Assembly: GCA_002293365.1 (NCBI GenBank) | Contig: DBDD01000045.1 | Span: 9,253 to 15,793 of the forward strand | Length of the DNA stretch: 6,541 nucleotides | Direction of reading: 5' to 3' | From: Christensenella sp. UBA941 | GTDB lineage: Bacteria; Bacillota; Clostridia; Christensenellales; UBA941 | Shown: one piece after another, positions 1 to 5,922 of the stretch | How positions within the stretch are numbered: the stretch's first letter is position 1 | Layout: every line of letters starts with the position of its first letter | The notes under the pieces: model-generated | Seen by the model: only the letters and a program-made list of their open reading frames with translations | Told to the model about the DNA's origin: nothing | Database searches by the model: none | Translations under genes and position numbers: made by a program

Positions 1-270
1 CCGGACGACGACGCGCCCGCGCCCGCCGAGGCGGCTGCGTTTACGCTTTTAAAAGAACAGCTGATCGGCGTATTGGATACTTTGACGCCGCGCGAGGAGA
101 AGGTGCTCCGGCTGCGCTTTGGCCTGGACGACGGAAAGGCGCGCACGCTCGAAGAGGTTGGCCGCGAGTTCAACGTTACGCGCGAGCGCATCCGCCAAAT
201 CGAGGCAAAAGCGCTTAGAAAACTGCGACATCCTTCGCGGAGCAAAAAGCTAAAAGATTTTCTGGACTAA
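1..270 (+). CDS. rpoD: RNA polymerase primary sigma factor (RpoD/SigA), C-terminal part
   Basis: The frame is open from the first base, so the 5' part lies outside the window; 89 residues and a TAA stop are present. They cover the end of region 3 and all of region 4. The LTPREEKVLRLRFGLDDG stretch (about residues 28-45) is region 4.1. The helix-turn-helix of region 4.2 follows (about 48-76), with the VTRERIRQIEAKALRKLR recognition helix that contacts the -35 element. The protein ends in the typical HPSRSKKLKDFLD tail. In the family this is the housekeeping sigma factor, which directs core RNA polymerase to most promoters. The acidic/Ala-Pro stretch DDDAPAPAEAA at the left edge is usual for clostridial SigA just before region 4. 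No alteration is visible. An ATG-less internal TTG at 73 is not a start, because the conserved sequence continues upstream of it. Confidence 0.96.
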   Translation, partial: PDDDAPAPAEAAAFTLLKEQLIGVLDTLTPREEKVLRLRFGLDDGKARTLEEVGREFNVTRERIRQIEAKALRKLRHPSRSKKLKDFLD

Positions 271-279
271 GATTAGATC

Positions 280-322
280 AATCAAATACTTTTGGCGGCG
301 AAGCCGCCAAAAGTATTTGATT
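280..322 (+). terminator. Perfect 20-bp hairpin after rpoD, probable terminator
   Basis: The arms 280-299 and 303-322 are perfectly complementary around a GAA triloop (300-302). The GC core is GGCGGC/GCCGCC and the outer 14 bp are mostly AT pairs. It starts 10 bases after the rpoD stop and ends 28 bases before the next start codon. There is no uninterrupted U-run: the transcript past the GC core reads AAAAGUAUUUGAUUUAUAU, which is only moderately U-rich. The position and stability suggest it ends the rpoD transcript, but leaky termination, RNA 3'-end protection or a dispersed palindrome are also possible. Confidence 0.6.
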
Positions 323-338
323 TATATAACAATTCTTC

Positions 339-344
339 AGGAGG
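339..344 (+). promoter_or_regulatory. Ribosome binding site AGGAGG for the URO-D-family gene
   Basis: A full AGGAGG lies 6 bases before the ATG at 351. A second ATG at 346 is only one base from the motif and is in another frame, so the spacing selects 351. No convincing promoter is visible between the hairpin and this site: a TATATA stretch (323-328) has no matching -35. The gene may therefore depend partly on read-through from rpoD. Confidence 0.85.
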
Positions 345-350
345 CATGTC

Positions 351-1622
351 ATGACATCACGTGAGCGGGTTATCGAAGCGATCAATCATAGAATTCCGGA
401 TAAGGTTCCAGTGGATTTGGGCGCGACGGTTGTATCCGGTATCAGCGCCACTGCCTACTATAAATTGCGACAGGCGCTTGGCCTAAAAGAGCAGCCTGTC
501 AAAATATTTGAAATGATGCAATTCGTCGCGCGTGTGGACGACGACGTGCGCGAGGCGCTTGGCGTGGACGTTGCGCCGCTGCCCTATCCTGTAGATTCAA
601 ATGGCCTTCGCTATAAAGATTTGATACCGTTTACGGCGCCAAACGGAATCCCGACGTTGGTTGCCGGCGGTACGCAATGGGATGTCAGGAAAGATGGCTC
701 AGTCGTAATGTACGCCCAAGGCGACAAAAACTTTCCGCCCAGTACACGAATGCTTTCGGACGGCATGTATTTCGACAATATTATTGAGCGCCTCCCGGAG
801 TACGATGAAGACAGACTAATGCCGAGAGAAGACTATAAGGATGACTTCAACGTTATCCCGGATGAAATTGCCGCCGAGTTGGAACGCGAATCCAAGCGGC
901 TATATCATGAAACGGAGTACGCGCTTGTTGGGCAATTTCCGGGCTCGCTGCTGGGCGATGCAGGAGCGGTGCCCAACGGTTCGCTGCGAGCTCCGAAGGG
1001 CATTCGCCGGCTAGAGGATTTCTTGATGGCGCATGTTCTTTATCCCGAGTATCTCCGCGAAGTATACGAGATGCAAACGGAGATCGTTATGCAGAATCTG
1101 GAGATATACAAACAGGCCGTAGGCGAACGGATTCAGGTGGTTGTTATAAGCACAGCGGACTACGGAAATCAGAACGGAGAGATGTTTCGGCCGGAAATCT
1201 TCCGTAGCCTATATAAGCCCTACTATGAAAAGATGAACAAATGGGTGCATGAGCATACAAAATGGAAGATTATGTTCCATACATGCGGAAGTGTAGTTAA
1301 TCTCCTGGACGATTATGTGGAGATGGGAGTGGATATCCTTAACCCTATCCAAACGTCGGCGCGCGGCATGGACGCAAAGATGCTGAAGGAGAAATACGGC
1401 GGCAAAATGACGCTTTGGGGCGGCGGGATAGAAACGCAAAGCACGCTGCCCTTCGGTACGCCGGAAGAGGTGCGGGAAGAAGCGTTAGAGCGGTTAGCCT
1501 TGTTTTCTTCCGGAGGCGGTTACGTTTTCAACGCGATTCACAACATCGTAGGAAAAACGCCGATAGAAAACATACTCGCGATGTATGGCGCGGCGAGGGA
1601 ATTCAACCGCGATTTGCCGTAG
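351..1622 (+). CDS. Uroporphyrinogen decarboxylase superfamily protein (methyltransferase-like, not HemE)
   Basis: A complete protein of 423 residues, longer than HemE (about 350). It opens with a RERVIEAINHRIPDKVPVDLG segment (residues 4-24), where the superfamily has R....L....PDRVP. True HemE has an MRQAGR motif here, which is absent, so heme synthesis is unlikely. Mid-protein STADYGNQNGEMFRPEIF (from residue 267) and FHTCGS (His310, Cys312) match the TIM-barrel strands of MtaA/MtbA-type methyltransferases. In those enzymes His-x-Cys plus a later Cys bind zinc, which activates a thiol for methyl transfer from a corrinoid protein. The later position reads GGGYVFNAIHNIVGKTP, with His397 where the zinc Cys would be. 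It ends with the usual TPIENILAMY helix. No signal peptide is seen, so it should be cytoplasmic. No corrinoid protein or MtaB-like partner is adjacent. The superfamily assignment is firm; substrate and reaction are unknown. Its end overlaps the opposing gene by 20 bp. Confidence 0.9.
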   Translation: MTSRERVIEAINHRIPDKVPVDLGATVVSGISATAYYKLRQALGLKEQPVKIFEMMQFVARVDDDVREALGVDVAPLPYPVDSNGLRYKDLIPFTAPNGIPTLVAGGTQWDVRKDGSVVMYAQGDKNFPPSTRMLSDGMYFDNIIERLPEYDEDRLMPREDYKDDFNVIPDEIAAELERESKRLYHETEYALVGQFPGSLLGDAGAVPNGSLRAPKGIRRLEDFLMAHVLYPEYLREVYEMQTEIVMQNLEIYKQAVGERIQVVVISTADYGNQNGEMFRPEIFRSLYKPYYEKMNKWVHEHTKWKIMFHTCGSVVNLLDDYVEMGVDILNPIQTSARGMDAKMLKEKYGGKMTLWGGGIETQSTLPFGTPEEVREEALERLALFSSGGGYVFNAIHNIVGKTPIENILAMYGAAREFNRDLP

Positions 1623-2298
1623 CCTCCTTCGTCCCCATCCAAACAATCCATACATACATCACAGTCTTCGGAATCATGAGCATGCCGACGAGCGGATTCG
1701 CGTCCGCGAACAGCACGACCGGGATATAGAAAACGAAGCTTAGCAGCACTGCGAGCCAAAGATGCTTAAAGGCGCGGTCACGGCTGTCCCGCGACGTTTG
1801 ATAGAAGAACACTATCAGCGCCGCGGCCATAAGCACGAAGGGAATGTTGCGGTATATTCCCCACGCGACGGGCGAATCGCCGCTGAACCATTGGTTTTGG
1901 GGAAAGAGGCACAGAGCGACGCGGATTATCGCTAAAACGCAGACGAGGAGCGTCAAGCCGCCCTTGCCCCATACGCCGTAGCGCTGGCGAATATAATAAT
2001 ACAGCAACAGATAGAAGATAGCCATCGTAATAGACGTTACGAGCGTACCGAAGCCAAGCGCGGCGGGGATGTGAAGCCCGATATTCGCCAATATTCTCGG
2101 CAGGATGTGAAAAGCGTCGCCGCCGCCGAGGATTAGTACCATAACGCCGAACAGGCGGTATTGCCCCAGCCTTTCGCGCGCCGCAACAGGGCGAACATAG
2201 CTTTCGCGGGATTTATTGCGCCGCAGGATCGCAATGCCGAGCATGAAAACGATAACCAGATACGCGACGGAGAAAAGCGATTCAAAAACTGCCCTCAT
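1603..2298 (-). CDS. Seven-helix integral membrane protein of unknown function
   Basis: 231 residues with about seven hydrophobic helices by eye: residues 4-25, 47-66, 80-103, 113-132, 150-167, 178-197 and 203-222. Positive residues cluster between helices 1 and 2 (RRNKSRESYVRPVAARER), which points to a cytoplasmic loop there. Distinctive polar motifs are GGGDAFHILPR (58-68) at the end of helix 2, LFPQNQW (131-137) and WGIYRNIPF (146-154). Polar and charged residues in or next to the membrane suggest a conserved site rather than plain anchoring. I recall similar short proteins from other Firmicutes but know no assigned function or name. The start ATG has AAGGGG (2307-2312) 8 bases upstream. 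It is the last gene of the - strand series, 69 bases after the acetyltransferase, and its final 20 bp overlap the convergent URO-D-family gene. No helix matches the ABC permease, so I do not treat it as an importer subunit. Confidence 0.85.
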   Translation of the reverse strand: MRAVFESLFSVAYLVIVFMLGIAILRRNKSRESYVRPVAARERLGQYRLFGVMVLILGGGDAFHILPRILANIGLHIPAALGFGTLVTSITMAIFYLLLYYYIRQRYGVWGKGGLTLLVCVLAIIRVALCLFPQNQWFSGDSPVAWGIYRNIPFVLMAAALIVFFYQTSRDSRDRAFKHLWLAVLLSFVFYIPVVLFADANPLVGMLMIPKTVMYVWIVWMGTKEATANRG

Positions 2299-2366
2299 TT
2301 GTATATCCCCTTATTCGATTTTTAAGCGCGCAACGCTGATACGTCATTTTACAACAATATACCCAT

Positions 2367-2372
2367 ATTATA
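2367..2372 (-). promoter_or_regulatory. Possible -10 element (TATAAT) for the membrane-protein gene
   Basis: On the - strand a perfect TATAAT overlaps the TAA stop of the acetyltransferase gene, and transcription from it would give a leader of about 60 bases before the ATG at 2298. No good -35 hexamer lies 16-18 bases upstream and there is no TGn extension. The region is AT-rich, so a chance match is quite possible. If real, it would let the membrane protein be expressed apart from the transport operon. Confidence 0.25.
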
Positions 2373-2883
2373 CAATATCTACTGAACCTTGGATACCCTT
2401 TAACGCGCCGGGGGACAGTTCGAGAGCCATGCACCAATCCGCGCTTTTTGTTTCATCGGAGATATGATAGACGCCGTATTCAAACGAAGGAATAAAGCCG
2501 AATTTGCGATAGAAATCCGGTTCGCCGCAAAGAAATACGGCCGTATAGCCCAAGCCTTGGGCTATTTCAAACGCGCTTTTCATCATAGCGCTTGCTACGC
2601 CACGCCGGAAATAATCAGGACGTACGCTAATCGGCGACAGCACCAGCGCCGCAAACGGCCCGTCCTGCGTCGTTACGCATGTATTATACAGCACTATTTG
2701 GCCGACTATTTGGCCGGCATGCTCCGCGACCAAGGAAAGCTCGGGGATAAACGCGTCCTTATTTCGGAGCGCGTTTAAATAGTCCGCCTCGGTTCCGTCC
2801 GAATGGGACGAATGCTCGAACGCCGCTTTTACGAGCTCGTAAACTTCGGCGTAGTCAAAAGGCTGTTCTTCCCGGATGATCAT
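2368..2883 (-). CDS. GNAT-family N-acetyltransferase, YhbS-like
   Basis: 171 residues from the chosen ATG. The fold follows the GNAT order: N-terminal strand MIIREEQPFDYAEVYELVKAAF; a strand pair around LSLVAEHAGQIVGQIVLYN (residues 49-67); then LSPISVRPDYFRRGVASAMMKSAF (82-105), in which R-R-G-V-A is the acetyl-CoA pyrophosphate loop. GYTAVFLCGEPDFYRKFGF (112-130) is the C-terminal motif typical of the YhbS group (COG3153). The acceptor is unknown; members of this group act on small molecules or protein amines. A longer GTG start at 2925 overlaps the ATPase stop, but it has no ribosome binding site and would add 14 unrelated residues, whereas ATG 2883 has AGGAGG 9 bases upstream. The gene lies 41 bases after the ATPase gene on the same strand, so co-transcription is likely. 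Its role in uptake, if any, is inference only. Confidence 0.88.
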   Translation of the reverse strand: MIIREEQPFDYAEVYELVKAAFEHSSHSDGTEADYLNALRNKDAFIPELSLVAEHAGQIVGQIVLYNTCVTTQDGPFAALVLSPISVRPDYFRRGVASAMMKSAFEIAQGLGYTAVFLCGEPDFYRKFGFIPSFEYGVYHISDETKSADWCMALELSPGALKGIQGSVDIV

Positions 2884-2892
2884 CTGGGGGTT

Positions 2893-2898
2893 CCTCCT
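2893..2898 (-). promoter_or_regulatory. Ribosome binding site AGGAGG that fixes the acetyltransferase start
   Basis: On the - strand this perfect AGGAGG sits 9 bases before ATG 2883, and nothing comparable precedes the alternative GTG at 2925. It lies 7 bases past the intercistronic hairpin, so folding of that hairpin should leave the site free. Confidence 0.8.
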
Positions 2899-2905
2899 AT
2901 CTGCG

Positions 2906-2923
2906 GGCGGATTACCATCCGCC
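2906..2923 (-). other. Small intercistronic hairpin between ATPase and acetyltransferase genes
   Basis: On the - strand GGCGGAT and ATCCGCC form a perfect 7-bp stem around a GGTA loop. The stem begins one base after the TAG stop of the ATPase gene. No U-run follows, so it does not look like a full terminator. Such stems between cistrons can stabilise upstream mRNA or mark processing sites. That role is inferred, and a 7-bp stem could also arise by chance. Confidence 0.45.
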
Positions 2924-2924
2924 A

Positions 2925-3680
2925 CTACAAACCGAACAATTCTTCATAATAGCCCTCCGGCAAATCGTACAGGCGGCTAATTACTTCTTTGGTAAAAACA
3001 GCCTCCGGCGTATCTATGCATAAGACTTTACCGTCCTTTACGCACATAACGAGGTCGGACACGCGCCTCGCGTATTGCAGCTCGTGTAGAGAGAGTATGA
3101 CGGTTGTACCGCGCTCGCGCGCCATTTTGCGCAGCGTGTCGAGAATTTCGACCGCGTAGCGTATGTCGAGGAAGGAGGTTGGCTCGTCCAAAACGACGAT
3201 TTCCGGCTCCTGGCAGATAGCCCGCGCCAAAAGCACCCTTTGAAGCTGTCCGTCGCTAATCTCGGAAAAGCTCCTATCCTTGATATCGAGGGCGTTGACG
3301 GTACGTAAGGCGTCGCGGACTTTTTCGCGGTCGGCTTCAGAAAGAATACCTAGCGCGCCCGTATACGGATACCTTCCCGCGGCGGCGACGTCCTCGCATG
3401 TCATCAGCTCGGGCTTTGGCCGTTCGGTCAGCACGACGGCGACGCGGCGGGCTAATTCACGCGGGCGGAAACGTTTTAACGGCTCGCCTCCGATATACAC
3501 ATCGCCGCCCAGGGCCTTTTGCTGCCGCGCGATGCTTTTGAGTACGGTCGATTTACCCGAACCGTTTGGCCCTATTAGCGTAAGTACCTGGCCTTTTTGT
3601 AGCGCGAATTCGATATTTTCGACGACGGGCTTATTGTCGTAGCCGACGGTGAGCTTTTCCGCCTTAAAATAGAAGTTCAT
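2925..3680 (-). CDS. ABC importer ATPase of the iron-chelate/heme/B12 class (FepC/FecE-like)
   Basis: 251 residues, the usual length for this family (COG1120). Walker A is GPNGSGKS (residues 37-44), the signature is ISDGQLQR (141-148), Walker B is IVVLDEP (161-167) with catalytic Glu166, the D-loop is around SFLD (169-172), and the switch His is His199 in LSLHEL. The GRYPYTGALG stretch (102-111) after the Q-loop region is typical of siderophore/heme/cobalamin importers. Two deviations are visible: Thr85 (LTERP) stands where the Q-loop Gln normally is, and the signature has Asp instead of the first Gly of SGGQ. I recall both from clostridial members of this branch, so they probably do not mean loss of activity. 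The protein hydrolyses ATP on the cytoplasmic face to drive the permease. Its ATG follows the permease stop by one base (TGA-T-ATG) with only a weak AAAGG upstream, which suggests translational coupling. Confidence 0.95.
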   Translation of the reverse strand: MNFYFKAEKLTVGYDNKPVVENIEFALQKGQVLTLIGPNGSGKSTVLKSIARQQKALGGDVYIGGEPLKRFRPRELARRVAVVLTERPKPELMTCEDVAAAGRYPYTGALGILSEADREKVRDALRTVNALDIKDRSFSEISDGQLQRVLLARAICQEPEIVVLDEPTSFLDIRYAVEILDTLRKMARERGTTVILSLHELQYARRVSDLVMCVKDGKVLCIDTPEAVFTKEVISRLYDLPEGYYEELFGL

Positions 3681-3681
3681 A

Positions 3682-4707
3682 TCATTTTCGCGCCTTTCCC
3701 GCTAGGATATATATAACGACCGGCGCGCCGATAAGCGAGCTGACGGAGCTTACGCTCATCTCGACAGGCGCGTAGGCCGTCCGCGCGATCAAATCGCAGC
3801 CCAGGCAAAACACGGCCCCTCCGAGGAAACAGAGCGGTATAATAAGAAGCGGCTTGGCCGTTTTCGTAAAAGCCTTGATAAGGTGCGGGACGGCGATGCC
3901 GACAAACGAGATCGGCCCCGCGAAAGCCGTTACGCAGGCGCAGAGGACGCTCGAAAGCAGTACGAGCGCGACGCGGAAGGCCTTTATATTCACGCCGACG
4001 CTTTGGGCGTAACTTTCGCCAAGCTGATACGCCCCGATGGGCTTCGAGAGCAAAAAGACGAGCGTTGACGCGAGAAAAACGACCAGCGCCATGACGCCTA
4101 CGTCGTCCCAGGACGTTCCGGAGAAGCTGCCTTGCGACCAATTGTGCAGGTTGACGATGCTTTCATCGCTCGCAAACGTAACGACGAAGTCCGTGATAGC
4201 CGAGCAGATATAGCCGATCATGACGCCGCTGACGATAAGCACGGATGCGCGCTTGACCTTGCGGGCGATCAGCATCACGAAGCCCATAGACAGCATTGCG
4301 CCCGCGAAGGCCGCGATAATCATCGTCGCGGACGAGACGGTTCCGCCGCGGCTTAAAACGAATACCATTACCAGCGCGACGATGAGCTTCGCGCCGGAGG
4401 ATATGCCGAGTACGTACGGCCCGGCGATGGGGTTGTTGAAGAAGGTTTGCAACAAAAATCCGGACAGGGCTAGCGCTCCGCCTAGTATCGCGCCCGCGAA
4501 AAGGCGCGGCAGGCGTACCTTATGGAGTATATCGCTTTCGGGCGTATTTGTGCTGCCGGAAAAAAGATTGGAGACAATTTCGCCTAGCGAGATGTTAACG
4601 CTGCCGATACCGATATTGAGCGCGACCAGCGCCGCAAACAGCAAAAGAAGCGCGATGGCGACGATGATATATCGCGTGCGGCGGGTAACCTGTTGCTGCT
4701 GTCGCAT
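3682..4707 (-). CDS. FecCD/BtuC-family ABC importer permease
   Basis: 341 residues, the usual length for this family, with about ten membrane helices starting near residue 12 after a polar MRQQQQVTRRTR head. Family motifs are in order: RLPRLFAGAILGGALALSG (66-84), NNPIAGPYVLGISSGA (91-106), the cytoplasmic coupling region GPISFVGIAVPHL (264-276) that docks onto the ATPase, and a C-terminal VEMSVSSVSSLIGAPVVIY in place of the common EIPVGVxTxxxGAPFF. As a homodimer it should form the channel for iron-siderophore, heme or corrinoid uptake, but the sequence does not tell which. The ATG is preceded by AAGGAG (4713-4718) with a 5-base spacer. It lies 21 bases after the binding-protein stop and one base before the ATPase start, a tight operon. 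Confidence 0.95.
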   Translation of the reverse strand: MRQQQQVTRRTRYIIVAIALLLLFAALVALNIGIGSVNISLGEIVSNLFSGSTNTPESDILHKVRLPRLFAGAILGGALALSGFLLQTFFNNPIAGPYVLGISSGAKLIVALVMVFVLSRGGTVSSATMIIAAFAGAMLSMGFVMLIARKVKRASVLIVSGVMIGYICSAITDFVVTFASDESIVNLHNWSQGSFSGTSWDDVGVMALVVFLASTLVFLLSKPIGAYQLGESYAQSVGVNIKAFRVALVLLSSVLCACVTAFAGPISFVGIAVPHLIKAFTKTAKPLLIIPLCFLGGAVFCLGCDLIARTAYAPVEMSVSSVSSLIGAPVVIYILAGKARK

Positions 4708-4728
4708 GGCGTCTCCTTACAAAAGCCT

Positions 4729-5922
4729 CTACACCAATTTATACAGAAACATCAGCTCGTCCGTATCGTCCAAATCCCCGGTAAATATCCGGTGCATATC
4801 CGCAATCAGGTAGCCGAAGCCGGTCGTCTCCTGAAAGAGATTTTTGCCCGTACACCAGACGTCGCCGTTTTTTACGGCCTCGAAATCGGCCAATAGGCTG
4901 CTTTTACCCAATAATTCGCCGATTGTGCGCACTTCGCCGTCGATGGAACTATTGTAGATAATTATATCGGCGTCCTTTGCCTCTAGGTAAAATTGCTCCA
5001 TGTTTAAATTGGCGGAGCCTGTCGCCGATCCGTCGTCCAGGCCGGTAAATACGTATTCGCCGCCGGCAAGCTCGATCATTTTCGTTACGTAATCGCCGTT
5101 CTTGCGCACGACGGCGTTGCCGGAGGAGCTTATGTAAAAGAACGCGACCGATTTACCGGTCATTTCCAGGGAAATATTGCCGACGAGCGCGGCTTGCTCG
5201 TTGAACAAGCCTTCCGCAAGCTCGTACTTGCCCAATAGTAGGGCATAGAGCTTGATCCACTCGGTACGGCCAAGCGGGTGTTCCTCGTAGCTCGAACGCT
5301 CCACCAGAACGGGAACGCCCAGATCCGCCAGCTTTTCCTTTACCTCGGGCGCGTGGTCGATCATCGTGGATTCGATGGCCAGCGAGCAGCCTTTGGATAC
5401 GATCATTTCATAATCAGGAGCGCTATACTTGCCCGCGTAAGCGATCTTGCCGCTCTCCATCGCCGCGCGCGCGCTTTCTATGTACCAGCCGTCCGCCTCA
5501 GTACCAGACATAGCGATTGCATACAATGCGTCCAGCGAATCGAAAAGGCACATTGCGCTCGTCGCGGCGAGGTAGATATTTTGAATCGGACGGCGCAGGA
5601 CTACTATATCTTCGTCCATATCGGACGGAGGCTCAAACCCTTCGGGTACGACTAAAAACCTATCGTCGGCGATCGTGATAAGAGTATAGCCGCCCGTTAG
5701 ATAGTCCACGCTGAATTGCGTGGCGTAGCTAAGTTCCATGCTGCCCGTTGTTTGGAGCGTGTTATAGCGTACGGGTGTTGTAGCGGCAGCCGTAGGAGAA
5801 AGCGCAGGCGCGGCGCTAACAATACCCGCCGGTATTTTATATGAGGGCGAAGGGCTTTGCGCGTTCGTGCAACCAGTGAGTATAACGAGCGATAGAATAA
5901 ATATTATGATTCGAAATCTAAT
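4729..5922 (-). CDS. Lipoprotein substrate-binding protein of the ABC importer, with an apparent AUU start
   Basis: 397 residues if initiation is at ATT 5922. Residues 1-18 read (M)RFRIIIFILSLVILTGC, a short signal peptide with an LTGC lipobox, so Cys18 should be lipidated and anchor the protein outside the membrane. A Ser/Pro/Thr/Ala-rich tether follows (19-60), then the binding domain of the Peripla_BP_2/TroA type. Visible landmarks are RRPIQNIYLAATS (110-122), HPLGRTEWIKLY (215-226), KDADIIIYNSS (316-326) and DFEAVKNGDVWCT (346-358). The only ATG in the frame (5739) would remove the signal and tether and give a cytosolic binding protein, which makes no sense beside a permease. Between the in-frame stop near 5992 and 5739 there is no ATG, GTG, TTG or CTG. 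The ATT has GAGG 9 bases upstream and overlaps the upstream TAG. The ligand is not deducible (iron chelate, heme or corrinoid). The exact start is less certain than the gene. Confidence 0.9.
   Translation of the reverse strand: MRFRIIIFILSLVILTGCTNAQSPSPSYKIPAGIVSAAPALSPTAAATTPVRYNTLQTTGSMELSYATQFSVDYLTGGYTLITIADDRFLVVPEGFEPPSDMDEDIVVLRRPIQNIYLAATSAMCLFDSLDALYAIAMSGTEADGWYIESARAAMESGKIAYAGKYSAPDYEMIVSKGCSLAIESTMIDHAPEVKEKLADLGVPVLVERSSYEEHPLGRTEWIKLYALLLGKYELAEGLFNEQAALVGNISLEMTGKSVAFFYISSSGNAVVRKNGDYVTKMIELAGGEYVFTGLDDGSATGSANLNMEQFYLEAKDADIIIYNSSIDGEVRTIGELLGKSSLLADFEAVKNGDVWCTGKNLFQETTGFGYLIADMHRIFTGDLDDTDELMFLYKLV

Noticed and set aside
323..328. TATATA as a -10 element for the URO-D-family gene
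   Set aside because: The -35 position falls in the GC core of the hairpin, with no resemblance to TTGACA, and the leader would be only a few bases.
351..1622. Annotation as hemE (uroporphyrinogen decarboxylase)
   Set aside because: The protein is too long and lacks the MRQAGR motif at the N-terminus. No heme genes are adjacent.
2299..2366. Terminator or structured RNA between acetyltransferase and membrane-protein genes
   Set aside because: Only a 4-bp AGCG/CGCT stem is visible, with no U-run, so there is nothing to support a terminator or riboswitch.
2884..2925. Longer acetyltransferase start at GTG 2925 overlapping the ATPase stop
   Set aside because: It has no ribosome binding site and adds residues unlike GNAT N-termini, and these would cover the hairpin. 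ATG 2883 has a perfect AGGAGG.
3677..4141. 154-codon open frame on the - strand within the permease gene
   Set aside because: It is an alternative frame of the permease with an Arg-rich, unfolded-looking translation. The permease frame carries all the family motifs.
4220..4813. Long open frame on the + strand (197 codons) opposite the permease gene
   Set aside because: It is the antisense of a clear FecCD permease. The translation is low in family-like features, has no good ribosome binding site, and runs across a gene boundary.
4729..5739. Substrate-binding protein starting at ATG 5739
   Set aside because: It would delete the signal peptide, lipobox and tether that are intact in the same frame, and there is no clear ribosome binding site before this ATG.
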